From Cecembia calidifontis (GTDB lineage: Bacteria; Bacteroidota; Bacteroidia; Cytophagales; Cyclobacteriaceae): a stretch of 64,000 nucleotides of DNA. This document shows positions 25,258 through 34,192 of the stretch, in pieces. Below the pieces are notes generated by a model. The model made no database searches. It saw only the letters and a program-made list of their open reading frames with translations, and was not told the DNA's origin. Numbering within the stretch: the first letter of the stretch is position 1; every line of letters begins with the position of its first letter. The stretch lies in contig NZ_SGXG01000001.1 in assembly GCF_004216715.1 (NCBI RefSeq), forward strand, positions 1 through 64,000, read 5' to 3'. Position numbers and translations under genes: made by a program.

Positions 25258-27043
25258 GGGGCTGTCCGAAAAGGGCAGCTTTTTTTATGCCGCTATTTTT
25301 TGATTTTGAAAATCCAATGCCATTACCAGTGATCTTTGATTAGAATTTTCCTTTGGAACGTAAAATACCGGCCGACTATTGTAGGGTTTATAACCCAAAG
25401 ATGATTTTTTAGATAGTTTTAGTCCAGAGTGCATACTTTTAGCCACCATTTTTCTCAGATTATGGCCAATTGCCATCAATAAGAACTCTAATTCCACTTT
25501 TTCTAAACCAGTGAGTGTAAATCTGTTGAATTTATTATTGCTTTTCAGCTGGCCAAACGCAGCTTCCGCCTCTATTGGTCTTTTGCTCCTGTGTTCAAGC
25601 CCCTTTTTATTCATTAGTTTTTCCTTGGCCTGCTGTTTTAAGAAGTTTAACCTATGGTTCACTTCGATTCTTCTGTTACCTGTCGCTTTGTGGCATTGTG
25701 CTCTTAAGGGGCATCCTTCACAGTTTTTTGCCTGATAATAAGTTACTTGAGATACATACCCATTGCTTGAAGTGCGCTTTCCTTGTCCAACATTCTCCAT
25801 CCGCTGTCCCATGGGGCATACGTAAAAATCTTGCGCTGCATTGTAGAAAAGATTTTGGGGAAGAAAAGGATTGTTCTTTGTCTTCTTCTTTTGCTCCATG
25901 TGGAAGTAATTGTATTTCACATAGGCATCAACTCCCTTTTTTTCAAGCATTTCATAATTCTCCTCACTGCCGTATCCTGCATCAGCTACTATCTCTTTAC
26001 TTTGTTTACTATACGATTTTTCAAAACTGTCCAAGTGGGATTTTAAAGTGGTGGTATCCCCTGCTGTTTGGTGGATAGTAGCATGGGTAATGAATTGATT
26101 TTCAGTTGATATCTGAGGATTGTAAGCGGGTTTTAGTTGTCCGTTTTTCATGTGGTCCTCTTTCATTCTCATGAATGTGGCATCATGATCTGTCTTACTG
26201 TACGAATTTCTATCCCCCAAAATCTCCAGGTCTTTTTCATACTTCTCCAGCTTGGGAAGATGTTCTTCCTGAAGTTTTTGAAGCTCCTTAGCAATCTTCT
26301 TTGAAGGCTCTTTTAGCTTTTTATTTATGGCTGAAAGCCGCTCCCTTAATTCTTCAGAATCAATTTTTTTAGGCAATTCTTCTTGATTAACTTCTTGATT
26401 ATCTGATAGGATGCTTTCTTCGATATCTGATAAAACACTCTTGATCTTACCTTCTAACCTTTCTTTGTGCTTTTCAACTGTCTTACGCCAGACAAAAGTG
26501 TACTTATTGGATTTTGCTTCAATCTTGGTTCCGTCAATGTATTGTACATCAAGGCTTACATATCCCATCTCAACAAGCATTTTTACCACTTCGGCAAACA
26601 ATGTCTTGATGGAGTCTTTTAAGATTTTACCGCGGAAATCGTTGATGGTTCTGAAATCGGGGGTTGAGTTTCCTGAGATAAACATGAAATGTATGTTCTC
26701 ATTAAGTGCTTTGGCTATTTTCCTACATGAATACACATTGGATAAATAGCTGTAGAACAGCACTTTAATCATCATTCGTGGATGATAGGCTGATGTACCG
26801 CCTCCCTTGTACCTCTTTATAATATCACTGATATCCAAAGAGTTAACCACAGTGTCAACCAATCGAGCAGGGTGGTTATCAGGGATTTTATCAAAAATAT
26901 TTGCCGGAAATAATTCTGGACAATTGCCAGTCTGATTTTTAAAAACTACCTTAGACATTGTTGTATTTTGTTCAACTCTAAAATAATAATTTTAGAGAAA
27001 ATCAACAATAAAAAAAGGGTGTCTCGACTTTTCGGACACCCCC
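25258..27043 (-). mobile_element. IS1182-family insertion sequence, about 1.79 kb
   Basis: The ends are inverted repeats reading GGGGCTGTCCGAAAAG (left) and, complemented, GGGGGTGTCCGAAAAG (right), both preceded by A7. Each end also folds on itself into a hairpin followed by a T run. One transposase gene fills the interior. No clear target duplication was found beyond the A/T tracts, so the outer limits are uncertain by about 7 bases. Confidence 0.88.
25285..26958 (-). CDS. IS1182-family transposase
   Basis: A 557-residue transposase. The N-terminal part has the IS1182 pattern (DNHPARLVDTVVNSLD, YHPRMMIKVLFYSYL, RTINDFRGK). The catalytic core includes YIDGTKIEAKSNKYTFVWRK and IVADAGYGSEENYEML. 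Near the C-terminus are a Cys-rich block (CPMGQRM, CEGCPLRAQC) and RPIEAEAAFGQLKSN with the catalytic Glu. A coiled-coil insertion of about 80 residues (around 165-245) separates the first two Asp motifs. The frame is complete. Confidence 0.94.
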   Translation of the reverse strand: MSKVVFKNQTGNCPELFPANIFDKIPDNHPARLVDTVVNSLDISDIIKRYKGGGTSAYHPRMMIKVLFYSYLSNVYSCRKIAKALNENIHFMFISGNSTPDFRTINDFRGKILKDSIKTLFAEVVKMLVEMGYVSLDVQYIDGTKIEAKSNKYTFVWRKTVEKHKERLEGKIKSVLSDIEESILSDNQEVNQEELPKKIDSEELRERLSAINKKLKEPSKKIAKELQKLQEEHLPKLEKYEKDLEILGDRNSYSKTDHDATFMRMKEDHMKNGQLKPAYNPQISTENQFITHATIHQTAGDTTTLKSHLDSFEKSYSKQSKEIVADAGYGSEENYEMLEKKGVDAYVKYNYFHMEQKKKTKNNPFLPQNLFYNAAQDFYVCPMGQRMENVGQGKRTSSNGYVSQVTYYQAKNCEGCPLRAQCHKATGNRRIEVNHRLNFLKQQAKEKLMNKKGLEHRSKRPIEAEAAFGQLKSNNKFNRFTLTGLEKVELEFLLMAIGHNLRKMVAKSMHSGLKLSKKSSLGYKPYNSRPVFYVPKENSNQRSLVMALDFQNQKIAA

Positions 27044-27074
27044 TTTTTTTATGAAATTCAGTTGTAAGATTCCA

Positions 27075-27515
27075 TTAATTTGTCAAAAGCTCAGCATCTT
27101 TTAAAATGTACATCAGCTTTTCAGGATCTTTGTCATTCAAGGTCAATTTACCTCTGACTTTTACCCTTTTGGAAGTATACTTAATAGGGTTTTTCAGCAT
27201 TACTTCCATAACCGTCTCAGGCCCGCCTGATCCACAGAAAAAACACTCTGCTAAAGGAAGGGAGGATAAAATGATATGCTCAGGTTTAAACATCCCTTCG
27301 AAAGGAATGATAAAGCCATCCGCTTCAACTACTTTGCCCTCCAGACTTTTTATTTTTTGACTGAAAACCGGAATATATAATTCACCGAATTCATCCTGTC
27401 CTATTTTATAAGTCACATCAGACAAATCCCTCCATACATTTTGGGAAGTCTGACTGATTGCCCAATTACTAAGAAGGACAAAACCAAAGACGAATACTAT
27501 TCTTTTCAATACCAT
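27075..27515 (-). CDS. Periplasmic DUF3299-like protein
   Basis: A 146-residue exported protein (signal VFVFGFVLLSNWAISQ). The body matches the DUF3299 pattern: WRDLSDVTY, EGKVVEADGFIIPFEG and SLPLAECFFCGSGGPETV, with a Cys pair (CFFC). The ATG at 27515 fits the signal peptide. It is the last gene of a unit: ABC ATPase, FtsX-like permease, then this protein 36 bases later. The same three families are found together in zinc-regulated loci of gammaproteobacteria (ZrgBCD, from memory), so a metal-related role is a reasonable inference. Confidence 0.72.
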   Translation of the reverse strand: MVLKRIVFVFGFVLLSNWAISQTSQNVWRDLSDVTYKIGQDEFGELYIPVFSQKIKSLEGKVVEADGFIIPFEGMFKPEHIILSSLPLAECFFCGSGGPETVMEVMLKNPIKYTSKRVKVRGKLTLNDKDPEKLMYILKDAELLTN

Positions 27516-27551
27516 ACCTTTTATGTATAACAAGTTAATCCGATTGTGAAG

Positions 27552-28775
27552 TTAAGATTTGGACAATTGCTTTGCAATATCTGTTTGATAAGCGTTCCAT
27601 GCAGGTATAAGAGAGGCAATAATACCCACCAATACCGCATAACCCAAAATCCATAACTCTTCCTGGAGGAACACAGCTGCGGAAAGTCCACTGATGGCAC
27701 CCTGTTCATTCTGCATAACAAGCAAAGCCAGGAAAAGGTGCCCCATTAATATCCCTACAATGGCTCCAAGAACGGTTAAAATCACCCCCTCAAGAACTAT
27801 ATGCAAGAACAGCTGTCCTCTTGAAGCCCCTAATGTCCTCATCACTGCCAGGTCATATTTTCTTTCTTTTAATGAATTGAACAGCGCTATAAAAATTCCC
27901 AGACCTGCAATAACAATAATCACGATAGCCAGGCCCTGGATCAATTTAACTCCTACCCCTAAAAGCTCAAACAACCTTGATATTTCAAATGAAGGGGAGG
28001 CTGCCTGTAATGCACTTCTACTATTGATATATCGTGGCAATTGAACTGCTGCCATGGGATTGCGGTACTGAACCAAGAGGGAGGTTACTTCTCTGTCCTC
28101 GTCAGTTTCAGGAAATCCGGTTTTGGCAACCGGTTTTTCAAACTTATCATGATCATGATCTTCATCATGGGTGTACCACACCGACTCTATACTTGTCAGG
28201 ACCAATTTATCAAGAACATTCCCCTGTGGTGCCAAAATACCTGTAACGGTGTAAGGATGTTCATCATGTTCATGACTGCTACTGCCAATCCCATGTGAAC
28301 CAACGAAATTATCTCCAACCTTCAGCCCAAGTTTTACTGCAACTTCATGACCTAAAACTACATCAAAAGGTTTTTTCCAAATCAATCCTTCTCCCATTTG
28401 GGCATTATACAGTTCAAGGTAATCGTAATTGGTCCCTACGATTCGGTATCCCTGATAATTATCTCCAAGCCCCAATGGAATGACATTCTTGATGAGACGG
28501 TTTTTGGAAAGGGCAATGGCATCCTCCATATCAATATTCCCGGTGGGGAAATCAATATGGTAAACACTGGATAGAATCAGTTGAAGCGGACTACCCTTGG
28601 CGCCGACAACCAGATCTATCCCTTCTGCATCTCTGGTCATTTTCTTTTCGAACTGATCCTGAATAAGAATCAGGACGGTGATAATCGCAAGACCTAAAGC
28701 AAGCAAAAGTATATTTAGACCAGTATTAAGTGGCTTAGCCACGAGATATTTCCAACTCAGTTTGAACATGTTCAT
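27552..28775 (-). CDS. FtsX/MacB-like ABC transporter permease with His-rich loops
   Basis: A 407-residue inner-membrane protein: one N-terminal helix (ILLLALGLAIITVLILIQ), a large periplasmic domain, then three C-terminal helices (LAIVIIVIAGLGIFIALF, VLGAIVGILMGHLFLALL, YAVLVGIIASLIPAW). This is the LolC/MacB fold, used for lipoprotein or mechanotransmission jobs rather than classical import. The periplasmic domain has two His/Asp-rich loops, SSSHEHDEHPY and HDEDHDHDKFEK, which look like metal-binding sites. Its ATG overlaps the ATPase TGA by four bases. With the DUF3299-like protein downstream this suggests a metal-linked transporter. Confidence 0.83.
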   Translation of the reverse strand: MNMFKLSWKYLVAKPLNTGLNILLLALGLAIITVLILIQDQFEKKMTRDAEGIDLVVGAKGSPLQLILSSVYHIDFPTGNIDMEDAIALSKNRLIKNVIPLGLGDNYQGYRIVGTNYDYLELYNAQMGEGLIWKKPFDVVLGHEVAVKLGLKVGDNFVGSHGIGSSSHEHDEHPYTVTGILAPQGNVLDKLVLTSIESVWYTHDEDHDHDKFEKPVAKTGFPETDEDREVTSLLVQYRNPMAAVQLPRYINSRSALQAASPSFEISRLFELLGVGVKLIQGLAIVIIVIAGLGIFIALFNSLKERKYDLAVMRTLGASRGQLFLHIVLEGVILTVLGAIVGILMGHLFLALLVMQNEQGAISGLSAAVFLQEELWILGYAVLVGIIASLIPAWNAYQTDIAKQLSKS

Positions 28776-29404
28776 ACTTCACCTCCTATCGTAATTTGAT
28801 TGGAAATATGATCTTTTACCCTCTGATCATGGGTTACTATTATAAGAACGGCATTGAATTTTTCTGCCTGCTCCTTAAGGAGCTTAACGACTTTCCCGGC
28901 ATTTTCATCATCAAGACTGGCTGTCGGTTCATCCGCTAAAATTATTTTCGGGGAATTGGCCAATGCCCTTGCAATCGAAACGCGCTGTGCTTCCCCTTCT
29001 GAAAGTGTATTTACTTTGGCTTTCCTTTTTTCAAAAATCCCCAAATCCTTTAGCAGAACCTCATTTTTATCTCCCTTTGCTTTGGAAAAATAATTGGCCA
29101 ACCGAAGATTTTCTTCCACCGTCAAAGGGGAAAGAATATGAGGCTTCTGGAAAATGATGCCTATGTTTTTCCCTCTGAATTTATCCAGGGCAGCACCACT
29201 CAATTGGTAAAGTGAAGTGCCATCAATCAACACTTCCCCTTTAAGCGGTTTTAACAATCCACCCAACATGTTTAAGATGGTTGTTTTACCGCTACCTGAT
29301 TTTCCGAGTATGAGCAATTGCTCACCTTGATTTAAAGAAATATCGGGGATATTAAAATTTTGATCTGGACTGTAATGGAATTCAATATTCTTTGCGACAA
29401 GCAT
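28772..29404 (-). CDS. ABC transporter ATP-binding protein, LolD-like
   Basis: A 210-residue cytoplasmic ATPase of the LolD/MacB class. Walker A is LGKSGSGKTTIL, the Q-loop is IFQKPHILSP, the signature LSEGEAQRVSIARALA, Walker B IILADEPTASLD, and the switch His is in IVTHDQRV. It is the first gene of the three-gene unit with the FtsX-like permease (four-base ATGA overlap) and the DUF3299-like protein. Three bases separate it from the sensor kinase gene ending upstream, so the kinase and transporter may be co-transcribed. Confidence 0.9.
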   Translation of the reverse strand: MLVAKNIEFHYSPDQNFNIPDISLNQGEQLLILGKSGSGKTTILNMLGGLLKPLKGEVLIDGTSLYQLSGAALDKFRGKNIGIIFQKPHILSPLTVEENLRLANYFSKAKGDKNEVLLKDLGIFEKRKAKVNTLSEGEAQRVSIARALANSPKIILADEPTASLDDENAGKVVKLLKEQAEKFNAVLIIVTHDQRVKDHISNQITIGGEV

Positions 29405-29407
29405 GCT

Positions 29408-30586
29408 TTATTTTGTTATGGGAATCTTTACGAAGAAAGTTGTGCCTTCGTTCGGTTTACTTTTAAAAGTAATTTCACCTTCAAGAACATCCACACATTT
29501 TTTTACTATGGAAAGCCCAAGTCCGGAGCCTTCAATAATTCCGACGTTCTTTGCTCTAAAGAAACGGTCAAAAAGCTGATCCTGTTCTTCTATGGGTATA
29601 CCAATTCCATGATCGGATATTTTTGCATGCAGATAGCCATTTTCTTCCGTGAGTTCAAATTCCACCGACTGACCGTCTTTGGAATATTTTACTGCATTCG
29701 AAAGCAGGTTTTCAAATATTTGGTACAAAAGATCTGAGTCGGAAGTGATGGTTTTGGGAATATTCCCTAGTTTTAGATTGATCTTGACATCGTTTTCACT
29801 TCCCGCTTTGACTACATCTACCACCTCATTGATCAGGGCATTTAGGAATAGTTTCTTGGGCTTGTAATCAATTTTATTGGCATCGGCCTTACCAAAAAAG
29901 AGCACCGAAGTCAAAAGACTGTTCAGGTTCCTTACAGAATGCTCGATTTTCTCCGCATGCTTCATGATTTTTGCTTTGAAAGGATGGTCTTTTTCAGCAT
30001 ATTTTTGAAGCAATTGCGCAGAGCTCAAGATAGAGGTTAAAGGGGTTTTGAACCCATGGGACACATTCAAAACAATCCTTGACTTGAGTTCACCAATTTC
30101 CCTTTCCTTTTCCAAAGCCCGTGTAAGTTCTTTATTGGCTTCAGCAAGATCCTTCGTCCTTTGCCTCACCTTTTCCTCTAATTCATTATTGAGTTTTTGA
30201 AGTTCTTTTTCCTTACGGTCCTTAAAAATGGCCAACTCAATAACCATATTCAACTCCCTGATGTTAAAGGGCTTGATAACATATGCAGAAGGGTTTGTTC
30301 CCACCACCTTGGTGAGGGTTTCTGCATCCGAGCTGGCAGAAAGGTAAACCACTGGAATATCATATTTCTCATTTATGATTTCAGTGGTTCTTATACCATC
30401 CAATTCACCCGCCAAATTGATATCCATCATCACAATATCTGCATGATGTTCCGCTAAGATCTCAAGAGCTTTTTCTCCCGAATCAGAGATACCAATGATT
30501 TGATGGTTGTTTTTTTCAAGCGCTTTTTTCAGTAGAAGAGCCGACACATGGTCATCTTCTGTAATCAATATCCTTAATGGAAACAT
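29408..30586 (-). CDS. Hybrid response regulator - sensor histidine kinase (REC-HisKA-HATPase)
   Basis: A 392-residue soluble protein with an inverted hybrid order. A receiver domain comes first (RILITEDD, phospho-accepting Asp in IVMMDINLAG, Lys in AYVIKPFN), then a coiled coil (about 130-175), a HisKA domain and an ATPase (NLLSNAVKYSK, ISDHGIGIP, EGSGLGLSIVKKC). The H-box reads NVSHGFKTPL: the residue after His is Gly where Glu or Asp is usual. The ATG at 30586 is preferred to a TTG at 30610. It follows the large propeller kinase by 51 bases, suggesting that kinase phosphorylates this receiver. Confidence 0.9.
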   Translation of the reverse strand: MFPLRILITEDDHVSALLLKKALEKNNHQIIGISDSGEKALEILAEHHADIVMMDINLAGELDGIRTTEIINEKYDIPVVYLSASSDAETLTKVVGTNPSAYVIKPFNIRELNMVIELAIFKDRKEKELQKLNNELEEKVRQRTKDLAEANKELTRALEKEREIGELKSRIVLNVSHGFKTPLTSILSSAQLLQKYAEKDHPFKAKIMKHAEKIEHSVRNLNSLLTSVLFFGKADANKIDYKPKKLFLNALINEVVDVVKAGSENDVKINLKLGNIPKTITSDSDLLYQIFENLLSNAVKYSKDGQSVEFELTEENGYLHAKISDHGIGIPIEEQDQLFDRFFRAKNVGIIEGSGLGLSIVKKCVDVLEGEITFKSKPNEGTTFFVKIPITK

Positions 30587-30637
30587 AGGCGTATTCTCTC
30601 CAGCATGCAAATTACAAGATAAAATGGATATCAGAAA

Positions 30638-33600
30638 TCATTTTTGAAATACAGGCAAAATTATCCTGACACTTGTACCCTCATCCTTTTTACTGTTTAT
30701 AAAAATTTCACCTTTCATCATCTGAACGAGATTTTTTGTAATGGCAAGACCCAATCCGGTACCTTCATACACCCTCCCGTAGCCGTCACTTTCCTGCTCA
30801 AAAGGTTCAAAAATCCGCTCCAAGAATTCCTCACTCATACCAATCCCCTGATCGATCACCTCCAACTCAATGAATCCATCACTTCCCGATAATTTAACAA
30901 TAATCAAGCCCCTATCCGAATATTTGATCGCATTCCCTACAATATTATTTACTATCATTTCAAAATACCTGGGATCAATTTCTACCACCATAGCTTGGGT
31001 AAGATTCTTGACTGAAATCAAGATACCTTTTTTAATGGCCAAAGACTTCAATGGCAACAACAATTTGGACAAATACTCATTGAGATTGATGGGTTCCGGT
31101 TTAAATTCCAGTTTATTCGATTCAATTTTAGACAGATCTAAGATACTGTTGATCGTTTTGAGCAAGCGTTCACCCGATTCCTGTATGATCTCCAGTTGGG
31201 CAATAAGTTCCGGGTCATTTTGTCTGTTCAGCATAATGTTTTCAGCAGTACCAAGAATCCCATTGAGCGGGGTCCTGATTTCATGACTCATGTTGGACAA
31301 AAAGCTGGATTTAACCTTGGCTGCTTGTTCTGCTTTCTCTTTGGCAATTTTCAATCCTTCTTCGTAAATCTTTCTGTCTGTGATATCCCTGAATACAGAA
31401 AAATAGACCTTTTGCCCATTGTATTCGGACTTCAATTCACTGGCATAATAATCCACATATTTTAAACCGCTCTTAAATGGAAGTTTGATTTCAAAATTAA
31501 CCTGTTTGACAGGATGGTCCTTATAAATTTCTTCCAGGCTTTTCCTTTGTTCTTCATAGAATTTTTTATCATCAAACATTTCCCATATAAAGCCATTCCG
31601 AAAATCTTCCAGCTTAATCCCTGCCAAATCCGCCAAAGCTTGATTGGCAGCAATTACTTTTCCATCCTCAGAGCTCAATAGCAGACCATCTTTGGAGCTT
31701 TCCCAAACCATCCTAAATTGGTCTTCAGATTGAATAACTTCCTTGGTTTTCTCGTCAATTTCGATTTTTAAAGCACCTGCTTTTTTGCTTTGTGCAAAAA
31801 GAATCCTGATCAGGTAACCTATACCCAGCAAAGCCAAAGCAACAATGATCAAAAACCAATTTTGAAGATAAACGGGCTTTAGGATTTTAAAAGGAGGAGT
31901 GGACACAGGAGAGGTAAAAGTAAATCCATCATTGCTTGCCATTAAAATAAGTTGATACGATCCCGGAGGCAGATTATTGAAAATCAATTCATTTTCTTTT
32001 GGGTTTCTGATCTCCAACCAGGAATCATGCAGCCCCTCCAGTTTATATTTCAAAGTCAATTGTGTATCCTGTAGAAAAGTAACTGCCTTAAAAGGAATAA
32101 TAACACTGTTATTACTAAAGGGAATTTTGTTGATGTCAATTTTTCTTGCCGGGAAATCAAGTAATTGTACTTCGCCGATACTGAGCAGTGGTTGAGAAAA
32201 AATGTAGAAATCTTCCCGTGAATTAAATTTTGAAAGCCCTTTGGAAGTACCTATCCAAATATTCCCCTCATCATCCTCCACCAATGCCCCTCGGTTGATT
32301 TCCGATCCTGCAAGCCCGCTATTTTCATTGAAATTCCGAAGTCCAAACCTGTCAATTAAAAAAATCCCCCTATCTGTTCCTGCCCAAACTCTTCCAGATT
32401 TATCATGGAGAATGGCATAAACCGGCCTTTGTATTTTTTGACCTTCCCATTCAAAAGGCACCATTTTACCATTTTGATATACTTTAAGGCCTGTTTCCGT
32501 CCCGAAGTAAATCCTGTCACCAAGTTCCAAAAAATCATACCCTATCACAGCTACCGCACCTTCGAATTCAATTAATTTGTCCACCTCCGGTATCGCATTC
32601 CCACCCTGCATAAAGACCAACTTTCCATTTGATAATTTCCCTATCTTCCTCAGGAAAAATTGGGACTGGCCAAATGCCTGAAGCATCTGACCGGTAATAT
32701 CATTTTCAAAATGTTTATCAATTGGCTGATCTATGGAAGAAAGGAAAATCTTTTTATTGCTGATAGTAAAAAGACTATCACCAACAACATGGACAGAGTT
32801 GACAAACCTTTCATAAGGATTTTTTTGAAGAGACAGGCGATTTGTTAATGGATCGAAGCTCCCCAATCCCAAGGCATTTGCTGTAAACCATATTTTCCCC
32901 CTTCTATCTTTTGAAAAATTGGTGATCCTAATTTCTGGCATTCCCCTCAATTCCTCATCCTTAAAAAGAGTTTTCACTTCCCCATTTTTCCATAATTGAA
33001 GGCCATTGTTAAAGCCTACCAAAAAGCCACCTTCCAATTTGCTTAAAGCGGTGACTTCATCATCCAGAAATATCCTGGAACCATAATTCTGAAACCTCAA
33101 AGAATTGATATTCACCACTCCGCGATGTGAGCCTATCCAAAGAATCCCTTCCCTATCTTTTAAGTGACAGTAGATGTGATGGGTTCTCAGTTCATCAAAA
33201 GTACTTAACTCGACTACTTGATCCTCATCAATGGAATATTTGAAAAGCTGGGAATTGTAATGGTAAAATATATCCTTATCAATTTGCGTCAATCCACTGT
33301 GGGGTTCTGTGATATAAAAACTTTTGACAAAACCCTGGTGGATGATCCTGTCCACATAATCTACACTCGGACCGGTCGCCAAAAAAACCTTTCCCAAAAA
33401 ATAATACCTGCTGTTTTTTTCATCTTTTATTATCCTTATTACCCGATCGGGAAGATCCAAGCCCTTCCAGGAAAAATCGTAAAAGTCATTTCCGTCAAAA
33501 GAAAGGGTATTCTTATCAAATAAAAGCAACGTAGTATCCATCTGGGAAAATACCGAATGTAAACCTCCATTCTTTTTTACATCCCAACTGAAATTACTCC

Positions 33601-34063
33601 ATTTTTCACTGTTTGAAATATATATGCTATCCGGCGTCACATAAAAATAATGCTCTTTGTTATCATGAAAACTAATATCAAAATATAGGTAAGGAAATGT
33701 TTGAGCGTTCATTGGCTCAGGCAGATCCGCTATCACCCAATTTCCCTTATGGAATTTGAGCAGCTCAGGTTTTCCTATTTTGTTGTATACCCAAATAGCC
33801 CCATCTTTTCCCCTGAGCAAACCGATTCTTTTAGATAATAGGAATTGAACAGAGTCTGGGACAGGATAAGTAAAGAATCCGTCTGAATAAAAGAGTCCTA
33901 AGGCCGTATTGAACCAGATTTGCCCTTCTGCATCCTGCATGATATCATAGACCACATCAGAGGGAAGCTCCACTCCTCTGATTTGATCGTTGATGGGAAA
34001 ATTCTGGGCGGGCGCTTCACCTAATAGAAACAAAGCGAATATGCACCCGATGATAACTCTCAT
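30638..34063 (-). CDS. Large propeller-type sensor histidine kinase with PAS domain
   Basis: A 1141-residue inner-membrane sensor. After a signal peptide (FALFLLGEAPAQ) come about 650 periplasmic residues of two-component propeller repeats (GQIWFNTALGLFYSD, GILWIGSHRGVVNINS, GRVWAGTDRGIFLID, GNIWIGTSKGLSKFN). Next are a Y_Y_Y domain (LKYKLEGLHDSWLEI, LPPGSYQLILMASN), one membrane helix (FLIIVALALLGIGYLI), a PAS domain (SSEDGKVIAANQALADLAG), HisKA (NMSHEIRTPLNGIL) and HATPase (NAIKYSDRG, GTGLGLAITKN). Unlike classical hybrid two-component systems it stops after the ATPase, with no receiver and no AraC domain. The receiver is probably supplied by the next gene. The ligand is unknown. Confidence 0.92.
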   Translation of the reverse strand: MRVIIGCIFALFLLGEAPAQNFPINDQIRGVELPSDVVYDIMQDAEGQIWFNTALGLFYSDGFFTYPVPDSVQFLLSKRIGLLRGKDGAIWVYNKIGKPELLKFHKGNWVIADLPEPMNAQTFPYLYFDISFHDNKEHYFYVTPDSIYISNSEKWSNFSWDVKKNGGLHSVFSQMDTTLLLFDKNTLSFDGNDFYDFSWKGLDLPDRVIRIIKDEKNSRYYFLGKVFLATGPSVDYVDRIIHQGFVKSFYITEPHSGLTQIDKDIFYHYNSQLFKYSIDEDQVVELSTFDELRTHHIYCHLKDREGILWIGSHRGVVNINSLRFQNYGSRIFLDDEVTALSKLEGGFLVGFNNGLQLWKNGEVKTLFKDEELRGMPEIRITNFSKDRRGKIWFTANALGLGSFDPLTNRLSLQKNPYERFVNSVHVVGDSLFTISNKKIFLSSIDQPIDKHFENDITGQMLQAFGQSQFFLRKIGKLSNGKLVFMQGGNAIPEVDKLIEFEGAVAVIGYDFLELGDRIYFGTETGLKVYQNGKMVPFEWEGQKIQRPVYAILHDKSGRVWAGTDRGIFLIDRFGLRNFNENSGLAGSEINRGALVEDDEGNIWIGTSKGLSKFNSREDFYIFSQPLLSIGEVQLLDFPARKIDINKIPFSNNSVIIPFKAVTFLQDTQLTLKYKLEGLHDSWLEIRNPKENELIFNNLPPGSYQLILMASNDGFTFTSPVSTPPFKILKPVYLQNWFLIIVALALLGIGYLIRILFAQSKKAGALKIEIDEKTKEVIQSEDQFRMVWESSKDGLLLSSEDGKVIAANQALADLAGIKLEDFRNGFIWEMFDDKKFYEEQRKSLEEIYKDHPVKQVNFEIKLPFKSGLKYVDYYASELKSEYNGQKVYFSVFRDITDRKIYEEGLKIAKEKAEQAAKVKSSFLSNMSHEIRTPLNGILGTAENIMLNRQNDPELIAQLEIIQESGERLLKTINSILDLSKIESNKLEFKPEPINLNEYLSKLLLPLKSLAIKKGILISVKNLTQAMVVEIDPRYFEMIVNNIVGNAIKYSDRGLIIVKLSGSDGFIELEVIDQGIGMSEEFLERIFEPFEQESDGYGRVYEGTGLGLAITKNLVQMMKGEIFINSKKDEGTSVRIILPVFQK

Positions 34064-34140
34064 AAGCACTAAGAACAGCCATCTAAATTATAAAAAGATA
34101 TGCATACTGTAAATTAATTGGAGATTGTTTACCTTTTCTT

Positions 34141-34170
34141 TTTGTGGTAGGGCTGAATCTTTTATTTTTG
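34141..34170 (+). promoter_or_regulatory. sucD promoter
   Basis: TTTG (34141-34144), 18 bases, then TATTTTTG (34163-34170), a near-perfect Bacteroidota promoter 22 bases before the sucD ATG. Confidence 0.75.
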
Positions 34171-34192
34171 TCGAAACTTTAAAAATCGAAGC

